Assembly: GCA_905182985.1 (NCBI GenBank)
Contig: CAJJDN010000031.1
Span: 582,840 to 646,839 of the forward strand
Source: Paramecium sonneborni
Lineage: Eukaryota; Ciliophora; Oligohymenophorea; Peniculida; Parameciidae
Direction of reading: 5' to 3'
Length of the DNA: 64,000 bases
Position numbers and translations under genes: made by a program. Of the stretch, positions 24,536 through 37,733 are shown one piece after another. How positions within the stretch are numbered: position 1 is the first letter of the stretch; each line of letters starts with the position of its first letter. The notes under the pieces were generated by a model, which was given only the letters and a program-made list of their open reading frames with translations, ran no database searches and was not told the DNA's origin.

Positions 24536-25916
24536 TCAATCCCCACTGAATTTTTCGAGTATATCAATTGCATTTGTATCTCCCAAACTTAGGAATGCAT
24601 GCATAGCATTTGCGTATCTTTATTTTTATTAGAATAATTATAATTCTATTTTTATATTTAAAAATTATACCAAGAAAATCATATTTTTTAGACAAAATTT
24701 CAATTTATCGCTCATATTCATTTTTTTCTCTTTATAATTAATCACATTCAGTTTAAAAAGTAAATAATTTTTATTGAAGTTCTAACAAATTATCATTTGA
24801 TTTTTCAATAAATTTTTAGTATTCAGCAATACGTTTATCATTTTCATCATCATTTTCTAATTCTTAGATTCTTTCTCTGCAATCTATTAATTACTCATTT
24901 TAAATGGTTAATTTATTTTTTAGATCTTGATTTTCCTTTCTAATACGAGTGGTTTATTATTCTAGTTCAAATAATTGTTCTTTCAAATTAGTGTTTGCTT
25001 AATTTAACAATTCAAGTTTAGAATCAGATTTTTCTTACTTGATTCCTTGTTAATATTAATTTTTGAGTTATTCAATTTATAATTCTAAGTTAGAACATTT
25101 TTGACAAGAAATTGATTTATTTGTTTTAATTTTTTTTAATGATTCTTGCATATATTATAATGATAAATACCTATTTCTAATTAAAATTCATAACATTTTT
25201 GACAATCTTCTGGTTATGCAGTCGGTGTTTCTTAATTAGATTTATAAGAATTAGGATTACGGAAAGCATCTTAATTTTATTTTGCTTAATTTAATAATTA
25301 TTGTATGTAGATTGATTATTATTTATTTTAAGTTTTGAAATTATCAAGTTCTTCTTATAATCTAATATTATCTTCTTTTAAAATTTTATTCTGTTAGTCT
25401 AATAATGTAATTTAAGCTTTGGATTGATCTTCCCTAACTGTATTTAGTGATTTGAATACTATTATTTATATTAGCTTCTGGTGTTTTAGATCTTTGATCT
25501 TGACTCAAGAAATTAATTGTATATTAAAGTGTAGCATTAGAATCTGGACATTTAGCAAGAGGTGAAATCTCATCAATTTTTCCTTTTTTTTAATTTAGAT
25601 ATGAGGAGAAATCAATTTCGATTTGACCAGCATTTTTCATTCCTTTTTCATATTTGATTAGAATAATCAAAGTACCCATTTTCTTTTAGTATTCTTTTTA
25701 TTTAACATCATAATATAATGTAGCTGGAAGTCTTAAGATTTATTCAATTTTTGCACACTTATTAATTAATTGTACAGGTTATGTTTATGCTTTTCTATCT
25801 CCTCTTTAGAAGACTATCATAACTTCACAATTTGGAACAGATATATTAATATTTAGTTAATGAATGTTGACTTCAATTAAAGCCTTATTTTCTGAAGTTC
25901 CGGCATGTTTAAACAT
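24536..25916 (-). CDS. NT-C2 domain and coiled-coil protein
   Basis: The N-terminal ~150 residues have the pattern of the NT-C2 domain (EEIG1/EHBP1 N-terminal C2): LIEVNIHQLNINISVPNCEVMIVFQRGDRKAQT, then LPATLYYD, then GTLIILIKYEKGMKNAGQIEIDFSSYLN. NT-C2 domains bind membranes or Rab-linked cytoskeleton. The rest is coiled coil with a CQKCYEF/CQKCSNL pair of Cys knuckles, ending in a short ordered tail (YANAMHAFLSLGDTNAIDILEKF). Three introns (22, 26 and 25 nt) give 435 aa. Start ATG 25914-25916; stop 24536-24538. Only 37 bp separate it from the stop of the surface-protein gene upstream. The membrane-trafficking role is inferred from the domain only. Confidence 0.8.
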
Positions 25917-25953
25917 AATTTAATAATTTAATAAAATATATAATGATTTGAAT

Positions 25954-28900
25954 TCATTTGATAATTAATAACCAAATTAATGGAATACTAACTATTAATC
26001 CATGAAAACTTACAGGATCATTGGTTTAATTAGTATCATTATTTTTATTATCGGTAATATTATTAGGAGGATTTAAAGGATTATGTAAACAAGATTTGCA
26101 TATGTTGTTTTAATTAGAGAAATATCTAAATGATTTAGTATAACAGTCACTAGCATTATATTAGGTTGGTGTACTTTCTATACATTTTTTAGTTTTATCG
26201 TCAAAAGCACAATATGTAAGGATAGTTTTCTAATAATTATAGAATGGACTACAAGGATTTTAAAGTCCATAATTTTCACATGTAAAAGCTTAACAATTTG
26301 ATGAAGTACTATTATAATAACAACGTTTAGGATCACAAAATTCTTATAGATTTGTATCAGTACATGATGTCATTAATTAACATTTAGAATTCTTAAAGAG
26401 ACATTATCCATCAATTCCTTTAGTACATTCTTTTTCTGTATTATAATTTTGACATTTCCTATAGAATTAACATGCTTTATTAATAAATCTACAATGACTT
26501 AAATTGTTACATTAATTCTCTAAAACAATAGTAGAACAATCAAATTAAGAGCATGTAGAATTAATATTAATACATTTTCCATCTTCTAAACTGAATGCTG
26601 ATTCACAAATCTCAGTTGAATATTCTGAACATTTAGTTTTCATAGAAATACATTTAGTTCTATCACTTGTACAACTTGATAATTATTCATAACATTTTTA
26701 ATGATCAGATCCATAAAGATTTTCACATTTAATATTTTAACATTAACTATTAATCCATAAACATGTATCTAATTAAGTTATTAAACCACCATTCTTAATT
26801 ATTCCTTTTAAATCTAATTTACAATTTTCTTCAGTTTCATATTTCGAACATTCTTTAAGTTGTATACATTTACTATTTCCATCAGTAGTACAACTTTGAT
26901 TAATTGAATTGCATTCTTGGTGAGTTTTAAATAAATATTTATCACAAGATGAAAATATTGAACATTTAGAATCATTCCAAGCACAATCACCATTCATTCC
27001 CTTAACACAAGATATTTTATCATTGTATTCTTCACAAAATGTTAAAGGAATACAATTTATTCCATTTGTTGTACATTAGTTTTATATATTCTCATAGCAT
27101 TCAGAATGAGTTTTTAATGAGATTGATTAACAATTTTAATAAGGTTAACAAATACCATTCAAAAACAAACAATTACCTTCAATACCAAAAAAACAATTCG
27201 ATTAAGATAATTATGAACAATACTTCATTTCAACACAAGTAGTACCATCCGTTATACAATTAAGTTATTTTTATTGACAATCTAAAAGATTTCCACTCTT
27301 AAAATCTGTACATACTTTTTATCTGCAAATTTCATTCTCCCAAATACATTAAAATAATTTACTATCATCACATAATCCTTTTAGTGAATAATCTGAACAA
27401 CTAGTTATTATTATACATCCTCCTCCATATTTTGTTACACAATTTTAATTTGGAAAATATAACTCACAATCCTAAGAATATATTATTGTTGCTGGAGCAT
27501 CATGACATTAAATATAATGGCATTGTTATTTCCCAGAATTCCAATTACAATATCTATTATTAATATCAATGTTGCAAGCTTATTCATACTAATTTTATTC
27601 ACATGTTCCTCTCTATATACAATAACGACCATTAGATGTACATTATTTATTTTGCTTTTTACAATCTTCGTCATTATCATAATAAAAATCTTCACAAATT
27701 GTCTCTCTACAAGGATATTATGCTTCTATGCAAGTAGAATGATAATCGGAACATTTTACATCTTCTGGTATCTCATCTTTACAAGTTTTATAATTGCATG
27801 ATTAATAAATTTAATTCCAAACACAAACCTCATCATTTAAAGTCTTTTAACATTACTCTTCGCTTATGTACTTTCTACAATCTGATTTTATATCTATACA
27901 CCCATTCTTTGATTCATTAACAGTACATTTTAATTTACTAAATTATCCTAAACAATCTAAATGAGAATAATTATTTAAAACTATTTTGTAACAAGCAGCC
28001 TATTAACATTCATCATTTTTCCATATACATTCATAATCATCCGATTATTTATGACACTATTCTTGGTTTGAATATTTATTACAAGAATCTTTTAAATCTT
28101 CACATGCATCCTCTGAAAGATTTATATTACAACTTAAATTACTAGAATTTTATAAACATTGAGTTTTAGGTTTAGTTGGATCAAAAATAATTTCTGAACA
28201 TTTTCTTTCTACACATCCTTTTGATTCTATCCACATACATGTTTTAGATTTATCATTAATATAACATTAGATTTGACTCTTATAATCACTACAATTTGGT
28301 AATAAATTAATGCAACCTCCTGGATAAGCAACAGTACATTCTGATTTATATTAATTACATTGAGAATGTGTTGAATTATCTGTAATATCAGAACATTATT
28401 TTTCTTAGCATTTTCCTAATGATGTTTTGTATGTACATCTAGAATCGTCTTCACATTCAGTTTATGAAGTAATATAATCAGAACAATTTGTGAATTATTT
28501 AACACATTTATCAGGTTAATTACCTTTAAGTACACATTTGGAATTTAAAATAGAACATTTTTAATTAACTGATTTTAATGAAACACAAATATCTTCACAT
28601 TATTCAGATTAATTATTCCAATTACAAAGTATACCTGAAATATCTCGATTACCTTAACAATCATCTTTATTTGTTAAAAGATTACAATCATTTTTAATCT
28701 AAATACAAGTATTAGTAGTAGATGACCAATAACAATTTGTATTTAATATACAATTGAATTTACTTAAATAAAAAACACATCCATCTTTTTATTATTTTTC
28801 TTTTTATTTACAACTCTTTTCAGTATCTCTCATACAATTAATAGAATAATTTTCGCATATTTCATTTGTATAATCAATTGTAGCTATTCCTACATCAGTA

Positions 28901-30981
28901 CATGATTTTGTTTTAATACATAAAGTATCATTATCATAGAGTATCCAATCATTTGGACAACTACTATCCTTGTCTTTTCTTTATAAGTTTTTAGACCATT
29001 CTAAACAATTAGATAATACCCATCTACATTTTTCATCATTAATATCTTTAGCAGCATTACATTAAAATTCATTTACAATTTCTCTACACTAATTTACTCT
29101 ATCAACACAACTATTTGGTATTAATCCTGGACCTGCCATACATTTTTTACCTGTAATATAAGCTTCACAATTAGATTATGTAACATCACCTTTATAATCT
29201 TAGCATGTTTTATCTCTGCATATTCCTTGAGAAAATATGCATTTAGTTCCAAAACATTAATCTTAATTTAATAACTCACAATCATTTGGAGTTACAATAC
29301 ATCCTGTAATTCTATCTAATACAGTACATTATCGTTAATAAGTATTACATTCTTGATGAGTGTTAAAACTATAAGATTTTGGAATAAGATTACAAGTTAA
29401 ATCTTAACATTAGTCTTTTGTCCAAAAACAAGGGAAATCTTGTGAAGTTATATTACATGATTCCTCTAATGTATATTATTTACATTAGGATTTTAATTAA
29501 ATACATTTAGTTCCATCAGTTGTACAATTTTACAAATAACTATTGCATTCATAATGTGTTTTATAATTTAAATATTCACATTAACTATTAAGACATTGAT
29601 TATTATTCCAAGTACATTTACTTATAATCGATTTAAAACATTGCATTTATCTTGTATAATCTGTGCATGAATATTTAATCATCATGCATCCTTTTCCTGA
29701 ACTATTCAATGTACAATTTGATAAATAATTCTGACAATCCTAATGAGAAGTATACTTTATATCTTTTCCAGCAGTCTCACAAGTTTTTATATCACATCTA
29801 TTTTACCAATTACATTCTTTAATTTGAACGCAGGTTGTTCTATTTTATTAAGCATAACATCCATCTTCAATACATTATTAAAGTTGATTATTATAAACAC
29901 AATCCTATTTAAAACTTTTACAATTATCTTTATTATCAGAACTAATTGGCGCCCATTAACATTATTTTAGTACACATTAATACCCATTCCAATAACAATA
30001 ATCTCCTTTTTTATTTTAAGAACATCCAGCTTTATTATCAGCATCTTCACATTCTCCATTCACTTTACATCCACCTCCAAATTTTGTAATACATTATGGA
30101 TCAATCTCTTAACACTATTAATTTGTTTATCTTATTGTACTAGCATTCTCACATTTTTTTATTCTACATGTGTTATCTTCCCAAAAACACTCTGAATTTT
30201 ATTTATTATAAGTGCATGATACTTTTAACATATAATCTTTGCACTCTACTCTATCTATACATTTTGAATCCTTATCTATTGAACATCCATTTTTTAAACA
30301 ATCTTTTGTAATATACTTACAACTATAATCATAACAAGCTTAATCATCCCAGTAACATTTTATGTTTCCCCTTCTATTTGTTATACATTGTTGTTAAAAT
30401 TTGTGATCTTAACATTATTCTCCTGAATCTTCACAACCTCCTCCCTATTTAAATGTACACCACTTTAACTAATTTCTACATTCTGCATCATTTTTCAAGC
30501 TAGATGAAAGTTCATTACAGCTTTATGCTTTTCTGCATTTTTATTGATCCCAATAACAAAATCCTTGCCATTCATTATCAACATAATTATTTCGACAAGA
30601 GAATCTAGTTTTGTAATTTTCACATATAGTTTTTTCAACACATTTTGTACCATCAGTTATGCAAAGTTATTAATATTTTTGGCATTTAAGATTTGTATTT
30701 TCTTTGATTACCGTACATCCAGTGAAAGGAACACAAATTCCTTAATAACTAGCACAACCAATTGTCTTATTGCAATTATCTTTCTAGTATTTACAAAAGC
30801 TTGTTCTTATTAAGGGAAGTTTTGAAACACTGCATTTACCTTCAACAAAATTCCATTCACAATCTATACTACACTCCTCAATTGTTAAAATCTAGGGACA
30901 TGTGCATTTATTTTTCACATCTACACTTTCACTTAATACAAATGAAAGACAAATCGACAATAACAATAAAACAATTTTCAT
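25954..30981 (-). CDS. Paramecium surface-antigen-like cysteine-rich protein, probably GPI-anchored
   Basis: A single intronless frame of 1,675 aa. The signal peptide is MKIVLLLLSICLSFVLS. The body is a long series of Cys-rich modules of roughly 60-80 residues with recurring CxW, W(D/N)xxxC, CTxD and EC patterns, close to the PSA repeats of Paramecium immobilisation antigens. The C-terminus is hydrophobic (FHGLIVSIPLIWLLII), preceded by a polar Asn/Thr-rich stretch with N-glycosylation sites, as expected for GPI attachment. The protein would coat the cell or cilia. The modules differ in sequence, without the near-identical central repeats of classical i-antigens, so it may be a PSA-related protein rather than a serotype antigen. 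Serotype genes are silenced or expressed exclusively in Paramecium; nothing here shows which state applies. Confidence 0.85.
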
Positions 30982-31324
30982 TATTTAAAAAATGAGAATA
31001 AATACTTTTATTTAATAAACTTCTACAAATGATACAATAAATAATTATAGTATACTAAAATCTTGTTAGAATAATTGAAATCTATTCTATATTAAAATAA
31101 CTTGTACTATTGTAAAAAAAATATTTGATTTACAAAAAATGATTTCTGATCAAAATTAATTATGATTTGTCTACTTTTATTATATATTATCATTTCTATA
31201 AAAAATGTAAAAATAATTAGATGAAGTTGAGTTTTTATTAAAGAAGAGTCCTTAACATAGAAGCAAAGCTGAAATAGATTTATTAGTATAATTGACATCA
31301 TAGCTACCTTTTTTTAAATAATAC
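30982..31324. other. 343-bp divergent intergenic region
   Basis: Lies between the start codons of the surface-protein gene (minus) and the cyclic-nucleotide-binding gene (plus), so it should contain both promoters. It is the longest divergent spacer in this half of the window. No motif could be recognised by eye. Confidence 0.4.
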
Positions 31325-32801
31325 ATGAAACAAGAAAATGGTTAATAAATTCAAAGAAAATGTTGTAAAAATATGTATTGTGAAAAATTAAGAGAAAATG
31401 AAATTGTATTTTATGTTGGTATTTATTAATATCATTTAATATTAATAGACAGCGTTGGTACTAAATTCTATATCATACTGGAAGGATCAGTGACTGTTCT
31501 TGTTAGAAAACCAAATCAAACTGAAATGGAAGCAGTTAGAGTTCTTAATAAAGGACAATCTTTTGGTGAACTTGCCTTATTACATAAGTAACCAAGACTT
31601 GCTACCATTTAATGTAATACTGATTGCACTTTTGCTGTTTTAGATAAACAATAATTTAAACATATTTTGTAAGAAGAATAATAAAAATAATTAGATGAAG
31701 TAAATCACTTATTTATTATTTTAAGAATATTGATTATTTTTCATAAGTAAGAATTTTTTCACATTTGCATAGAACATAATTAAAACATATATATTTAAAT
31801 TCTTTTCTATGTGAATTTGAAAAGAATTAAATTGTTATTAAAGAAGGTTAGAAAGTTGATTATTTCATTCTAATAAAATCAGGAAGTTTTCTGGTTAAAA
31901 AAATTATGAAACCTAATCAAACAAATGTTAATGTAAATTTAAATTAATAATTAAGCTTTTTGAAATAGGAGAACTTCAAGTTTTTGGTTTCTATCATCTT
32001 AATATAAATTTACCATATGAATATTCTCTTGTTTGTAATACATCAAAAGGTTATGCTTATAAGATTAATAGAACATCTTTAGTAGAAAGAATGTTTGAAT
32101 AATAAGGAGATGATCTTAAACTACATAGAATAGAATTATAATAATTAGCAAATTTAAGAACTGAAACTGATGTAAAAACAGCTAGCATTTATCCTTAATA
32201 TTATTTTTAAAGAATTAAAACAGAAGTCATTCAAGATAATTCATAAGAAATAGTACCTTAAACAATGACAACAGCTAAAAGAAATCTTTTGGAATATTAA
32301 AATAAAAAGAAATAAAGAATGAATTAAATCAAATAATAAATGGATATAATGTCTTTAAAATTTAGAAAATAACCCATAAAAGTATCATATGAGATGTCTT
32401 CTCATACTTAATCTGAGCTCTTTCTTAAAACTCATAGAGGTTATAATTTCATATAAGAATAATAATAGATGTTGTAATCATAACAAACATAAAGATAATA
32501 ATAATTTAATTAATAATAATAACAAATTAATTATCCTAAATTACCAAAAAAATTAATGATAAAAACTCATTTTCCAGATGAATTTGCTGAAAAACTATCT
32601 TGTGATAGTCCTTTAAGTACAACTTAAACATAAATGAAAAGTATTATAGGATTAAAAAAAACCATATTACCTACTGCATAAAATAGAGTCAAATCAAGGA
32701 CATTTTAATCTTAATTGAGTACATCTCCTCTCTTTAAAACTATAAGTTGCATTCTCTAATAAAGATACTCTAGTATTACATCTAGCAATCATTTTATTTG
32801 A
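31325..32801 (+). CDS. Cyclic-nucleotide-binding domain protein
   Basis: 465 aa after removal of introns of 30, 26 and 23 nt. The first CNB domain is complete: GTKFYIILEGSVTVLVRK, then the phosphate-binding cassette FGELALLHKQPRLATIQC with the Glu and Arg that contact cyclic nucleotide phosphate. A second, weaker CNB fold follows (IVIKEGQKVDYFILIKSGSF ... FEIGELQVFGFYHL) without the cassette Arg, so probably non-binding. The C-terminal third is Gln/Lys-rich and disordered. There is no kinase catalytic domain, PKA docking motif or transmembrane segment, so this is neither a channel nor a whole kinase. It may be a regulatory or scaffold protein responding to cAMP/cGMP. Start ATG 31325-31327 opens the frame directly; stop TGA 32799-32801. 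Confidence 0.87.
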
Positions 32802-32944
32802 TTTTTATTTTTGTTTTATGTCTTATATTATAATATTATAAATGCTTTAAATAAACTTTTTTATTTGTATTAGTATAAACTATCATAATTAGTAATAAAC
32901 ACAATTAATTTTAATTAAATTATATTAATTATAAAAAATTAATT

Positions 32945-34757
32945 ATGATCAAATAATTATTTAAGTTAGGCTCTAATTTATGTGGTAAAAGAATTGGATA
33001 AAATTTCAAATTAATTAATTAATATCAAAGATTTTATTTTTCAACAGCTACACAAACCATTGATTAATTAAAAACAAAATTGACAGAATTAAATTCTAAA
33101 TTTTATGAGATTGAAGAATATAATCAAAAAGAAAAAGTAATGTATGATGTAATTGATGTAAAAAAATAATTGAATACTTTACTATTTCCTAATAAATAAG
33201 AAGAAAAGTATAATAATTTAATAAAATTTTTAGTAAATTTTATGAAGGATATAGAAGAGATTTATTAGTCCTTGCTTAATTAAATTTTGAAAATGATAAG
33301 CGAGAAGAATGTAGTAAACTGTTGAATGAAATTATGTAAGGAGATTTTAGAAATGAATTTAAAGAACATAAAGATGAAAATCAAGCATTTCTTACAGGTT
33401 TATTTATGATTCATTGTATGTCAAATTTAGATAAATTGTCAATAGCTGAATAATCTGCTGGAGAAGCTGTTTAATATCTATAATATTTTTTAGACAATTA
33501 ATGTCCTATTTATTAAGCTTCTTTATAAAATAAAACACCTAATACAGATAATTTATTTGAGTAAGAATTATAACATATTCAAAATATGGTAACTCATTTG
33601 TCTCTTTATTCAAAAATATGTTAAGAAAGAGGAAAATTTAATGAATCAATCGAATAATTAGGAAATGCAGCTACTTTACTTGATAATACTGGTCATCTTT
33701 TTAGGAAAAGTATTGTTTATATATAATATTAGTCTTCTCTAAATAAATTACAATTAAAACTGAATTAAAAGAAGATGATTTAAAAAGACATTTTATGAAT
33801 ATTCTTATTAATGAAGCTATTATATTGAAAAATTTAGCAAAGTCTTGTTTGCAATTGGGGAGATTTGAAGATGGTAAATAATTGATTGAAGCTGCATTAA
33901 CTTATTTTGATTATTTGATTGAATAAAAATTATTGAGTCCTAATGATGAAAATTATGTTGCTACTTTAATTGAATAATTTAATCATCTTTTTTAAACTAA
34001 TGGGAGTGTAGAAGATATGAAAGCAATTAAAAATAAACTTGATGAGATTGCTAAGAATACTAAAGAAAACGATAATACATTATACTCTTTGATTAGATAT
34101 GAACTATTTTTAAATAAATACTTTGATACTGATATTTCAAAATTAAATGAATTAATGTCAAAAATAAAATAAGATGTTCCAATGTAATTAGAATTTAATT
34201 AATAACGCATTTAAGCTTTCCTTTCAAAAGGAGATCATAAAAATGCTGAAGAGTAGTGCAAAGCATAATTAAATATTCTTAAATCTTATTTTGATTCTTC
34301 ACATTAATTATATGGAGAAACTCTTGTAACATTATTAGAATTAGCAATAATAGATAAAGATTATTTATCTGCAAAAAATTATATTGTATAATTATCTTCA
34401 GAATCATATAATATCACTTATATTTCAGATATTGAATAAATTATCAAATTTCAAAAATTAAGAGTTGAATTTTTGGAAAGATTTAATGAAAAGTAATCTA
34501 ATGAATAAGTATTAATAAATTATTATTTTTAGTTAAAGAAAAATTTAGAGAAAATTGAAAGCATAGCATTTACTAAATTTTCAAATTCTTATAAGAAAAG
34601 TTCTCTCTTAGCTGATTTTTATAAACTAATTGGCGATTCAAATTTATAAAAAGAAAAACTTTAAGAATGTTTAAATATTCTTTAATAAAATGTTACATTT
34701 GCCAAAAGAGATGAATTAATATAAACAATTAATGAGACTTTAAGTAAAATAAAGTGA
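32945..34757 (+). CDS. TPR-like repeat protein, probably mitochondrial
   Basis: 587 aa after introns of 26 and 23 nt. The first ~35 residues (MIKQLFKLGSNLCGKRIGQNF ... RFYFST) are basic, free of acidic residues and amphipathic, as in mitochondrial presequences. The remainder is almost entirely helical, with repeated pairs of helices of TPR-like spacing (for example AKSCLQLGRFEDGKQLIEAAL and FLSKGDHKNAEEQCKAQL). It probably acts as a protein-interaction scaffold in the mitochondrion; I do not recognise a specific family. The ATG at 32945-32947 is chosen because it gives the presequence. Same strand as the CNB-domain gene, 143 bp downstream. Confidence 0.75.
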
Positions 34758-34878
34758 TTTTAATATGTTCATTATTAAATTTGTAATCAACTCTATATAA
34801 TATAATAATGATAAAATAAATTAAGATTATATGAATGTAATTAAAACAGTTTAAGAAATATTAATTAAATTAAAACAC

Positions 34879-35405
34879 TCATTTTAAACAATTAAAACAT
34901 CCTTCACATCTACATTAATGTGAACATTATAAATTATTTTGAAAGCATTCGCAATATTTTTTTTAACATCCTGATTTTTTGCAATTACATCCTTTAAAGG
35001 CTTATTTGAATGCCCCTGGATCTCTTGCTTATATTTATAATTTAGCTTCTTTTCTTTATGAATTATTGAGAGAATTATTAAAACATCCAACACAATTACA
35101 ATTTTCAGAACAAACTTATCCGTTAGCAAAGCATTCACAATACTATTTTAAGCATTAAGACTTTTTGCAATTGCAAGATCTGAAATGTAAAATATAGATA
35201 TACTTAGTGCTTGTAATAAATTTAGGTAGATTAGGTGGTGGAAATATAATTTTGATTGGTCTATAGATATTTTTAATTTCTAACTAGATATTTGTTTCTA
35301 AAGTTTCTTCTTCCATTTCTATTTTATTGGAAGGACATAAGATCCTAAATTAATGAGAATGGGATACCTGAATGATGAGTCTTTACTAATTTAAAAGGAT
35401 CTCAT
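34879..35405 (-). CDS. CXC (tesmin/TSO1, LIN54-like) DNA-binding protein
   Basis: 159 aa after two introns (23 and 24 nt). Two complete CXC domains are visible: CNCKKSQCLKQYCECF...CSENCNCVGCFN and CNCKKSGCQKKYCECF...CSHQCRCEGCFNC, joined by the family's conserved linker (ARDPGAF for RNPxAF). Each coordinates three Zn ions and reads the CHR-type TTYGAA DNA motif in LIN54, using a Tyr in YCECF, present in both. The N-terminal 55 residues are not similar to anything I know. The protein is much shorter than animal LIN54 and has little besides the DNA-binding unit. Expected role: nuclear cell-cycle transcription regulator. Start ATG at 35403-35405 depends on the first intron; stop 34879-34881. Confidence 0.92.
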
Positions 35406-35511
35406 TTCGATTTAAAATTTGAATTATTTATAATTCGTTAAAAATTTATTCATATAAATCTGAATATGAATCTGCTTATAAATATTAGGATTAATGTTTA
35501 TAAACAGAGAT

Positions 35512-35585
35512 GCCCTTGTAGCTCAGTTGGTTAGAGCGCGAGTCTCATAATCTCGAGGTCGTGGGATCGACCCCCACCAAAGGCA
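35512..35585 (+). tRNA. tRNA-Met (CAT), elongator type
   Basis: A full cloverleaf: acceptor GCCCTTG/CAAAGGC, D stem GCTC/GAGC with AGTTGGTTA loop, anticodon loop CTCATAA (anticodon CAT), variable AGGTC, T stem GTGGG/CCCAC, discriminator A. The anticodon arm resembles eukaryotic elongator tRNA-Met (AGTCTCATAATCT, with the usual U-U at 31-39). Oddities are a C4-A69 mismatch in the acceptor stem and A at position 54 of the T loop, a feature more usual for initiator tRNA. The D loop and the first acceptor pair G1-C72 argue for elongator. Confidence 0.93.
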
Positions 35586-35586
35586 T

Positions 35587-35595
35587 ATTTTTTTT
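35587..35595 (+). terminator. RNA polymerase III T-run terminator of the tRNA
   Basis: A run of T residues starts two bases after the tRNA discriminator base, the normal Pol III termination signal. Confidence 0.75.
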
Positions 35596-35628
35596 TAATA
35601 AAACAATTTAAAATATTTAAATATATAT

Positions 35629-37632
35629 TCATTCAATTATAAATATATTGAAATGAGGTTATTCGTCTTTATTATTAATAACAGCTATATGATTCTTTCC
35701 TATTTAAATCATTTTTGGGTTAGTATTATAATTATTAATAATAATTTTATGATCTCTATAGACTTCAATTTCTTAACTATTTACCCATAATCTAATAGTA
35801 GAATCACTAGCACCTAATCCCAATAGATAATCAGAATAAATTATATCACAAATACCAAATTAGGAAGTATTTAATTTTATTTTAATTTCTCCATTCATCC
35901 AATCCACTACTGATACTTTATTTGAAGTTCCTCCAAAAATTATAGTTCTTTCAGAATATTTTTTAACACATAAAACAGCCCCTTCTGTTTTTATATCTCT
36001 TAAGTAAGATGCAGAAACTATTTCTTCTCCTTCAAAATATAATTACCAAATAGCTAATGTTCTATCCCATGAACCAGTTACAACAATATCTCTTTTAACA
36101 AGTTATAAACATGAAACCATGGCAGTATGTTTCTTCAATGCACAAAGAGATTTACCTGAAGAGACATTCCATATAATAGCTAGATTATCATAACTTCCAC
36201 TTAATATACTATGATTATCTGATAATTCAATTAGAGATGTTATTCCAGATTGATGTCCTGTTAATTTATTAATTTATTTTCTTGTTGATAATGACCAAAT
36301 AATTATTGAGGAATCAAGATTTCCTCCTCCAGAAATCAATAACTTTTCTTAAAACATACAAAGAGCTGTAACTTAATCAATATGTCCTTCTAAAGTATAA
36401 CTTTATTAAGGAACATCTAAATTATTAATTCTTATTGTTTTATCTCTACTTCCAGAAGCAATAGTTCTTTAATCCACTTATAGTAAACTAGTAACACCTC
36501 TCATTTAAGATGTTTCAATTGATCTATAAAATTTAATTTTTTATTAATTAGAAATTCGACTTTATTAAGTAGATTAAAATTTCAAAGCTTATGAATTATT
36601 GTTTTCTATTCCAGCATTATAAACAGGAGAATTAGGTTAAACAGTTTCAAATAGTTTTGGACTATCATATTATCTATGTGTTTTTGTTTATTTTTAATCA
36701 GAATTTTAATTCTTCACATCGCTAAGAACTAAAATAATGTTATTAATTAATAATACTGTTAAGAGATTCATCAGGATTTTAATATTGAGTATTTCTTGAA
36801 AGTAATAAATCTTTCAAATTTATTTATGTTATGAATTCATCCATAAGTACTTCACATTATTATTTAATTGAATTCATTATTTCTAAAAAATTTTATTCTT
36901 TTTAAAATGTTGGATTTTCTGAATCATCTTAAGGAGTATCAGCCCATTATTTTTCTAATTCTTCAATAATATCATTTTAAATTTAAAATTCTTAAAAAGT
37001 ATCAACAAATGCTAAATTTTTAGCTAAATCTTCTGGTGGCAATAATTTAATTTTTAAATCAGTCACATATGTATTACATTCTTTATTTTATTTAGATAAT
37101 TCTTATAATGTATTTAACATTTCTTGTTTTGTTGGAAGTGGAACTAAGCCATATCTATGTTGAATAGATTAAACTAAAAAATTTAACGAATTTTAATATT
37201 AAAGGAATCTTTCATCATAGTGTTCATATAATTCTGACTTGACTTTTTCTAATAAAGAAATAAATAGATTTGATGTATCTGCTATAATATAATCAACCCA
37301 ACATTTTCTGAATTTAATTTGTGATTGATATCTATCTATAAAATCTTATTTAGTTTGTAATAACTTTAAATGTCCTTCTATAGCTAATTATTAATCTTTT
37401 TTTCTCTTTTCTAATACATTTCTGAACTCTTCATCTAATCTAGTAGTAAAATTATCAAAATCAATCTAAATTTGAAATTCAAAAATACCATAACATCTCT
37501 ATGATTTCTAGCATGATCACCTTCATCAATCATACATTCCCAACATAATGTTGGATCTCTTTTACAAGATGAACTAGCACATATTCTTTCAACAAAAGAA
37601 TTTGGATGATACTTACAAGGTATTTTAAGCAT
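35629..37632 (-). CDS. B-box-like zinc finger, coiled-coil and WD40-repeat protein
   Basis: The N-terminus has a B-box-like zinc motif (CKYHPNSF, CASSSC, LCWECMIDEGDH, NH). A 23-nt intron follows after HRDVM, then a coiled-coil region of about 250 residues, then a C-terminal WD40 propeller with repeats such as LEGHIDQVTALCMF...GGGNLDSSIIIWSL, LTGHQSGITSLIELSDNHSILSGSYDNLAIIWNV and VVTGSWDRTLAIWQL. The arrangement resembles TRIM-like proteins lacking the RING finger. In ciliates this B-box/WD40 combination is common and mostly uncharacterised. Total length implies at least one further intron of 3n+1 nt, not placed. Start 37630-37632, stop 35629-35631, only 43 bp from the tRNA on the opposite strand. 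Confidence 0.82.
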
Positions 37633-37733
37633 ATAAAATATAACTATAAATTATTAGTAATGGATTTATGAATTTCTGTATATATAAATAATACTATTTT
37701 GTAAATAGCATAAAATATATATGTGGTATAAAA

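Noticed and set aside
24536..24715. Separate small minus-strand gene starting MSDKLKF
   Set aside because: A 25-nt intron joins the ending YANAMHAFLSLGD to the coiled-coil frame of the NT-C2 gene, so it is the last exon of that gene.
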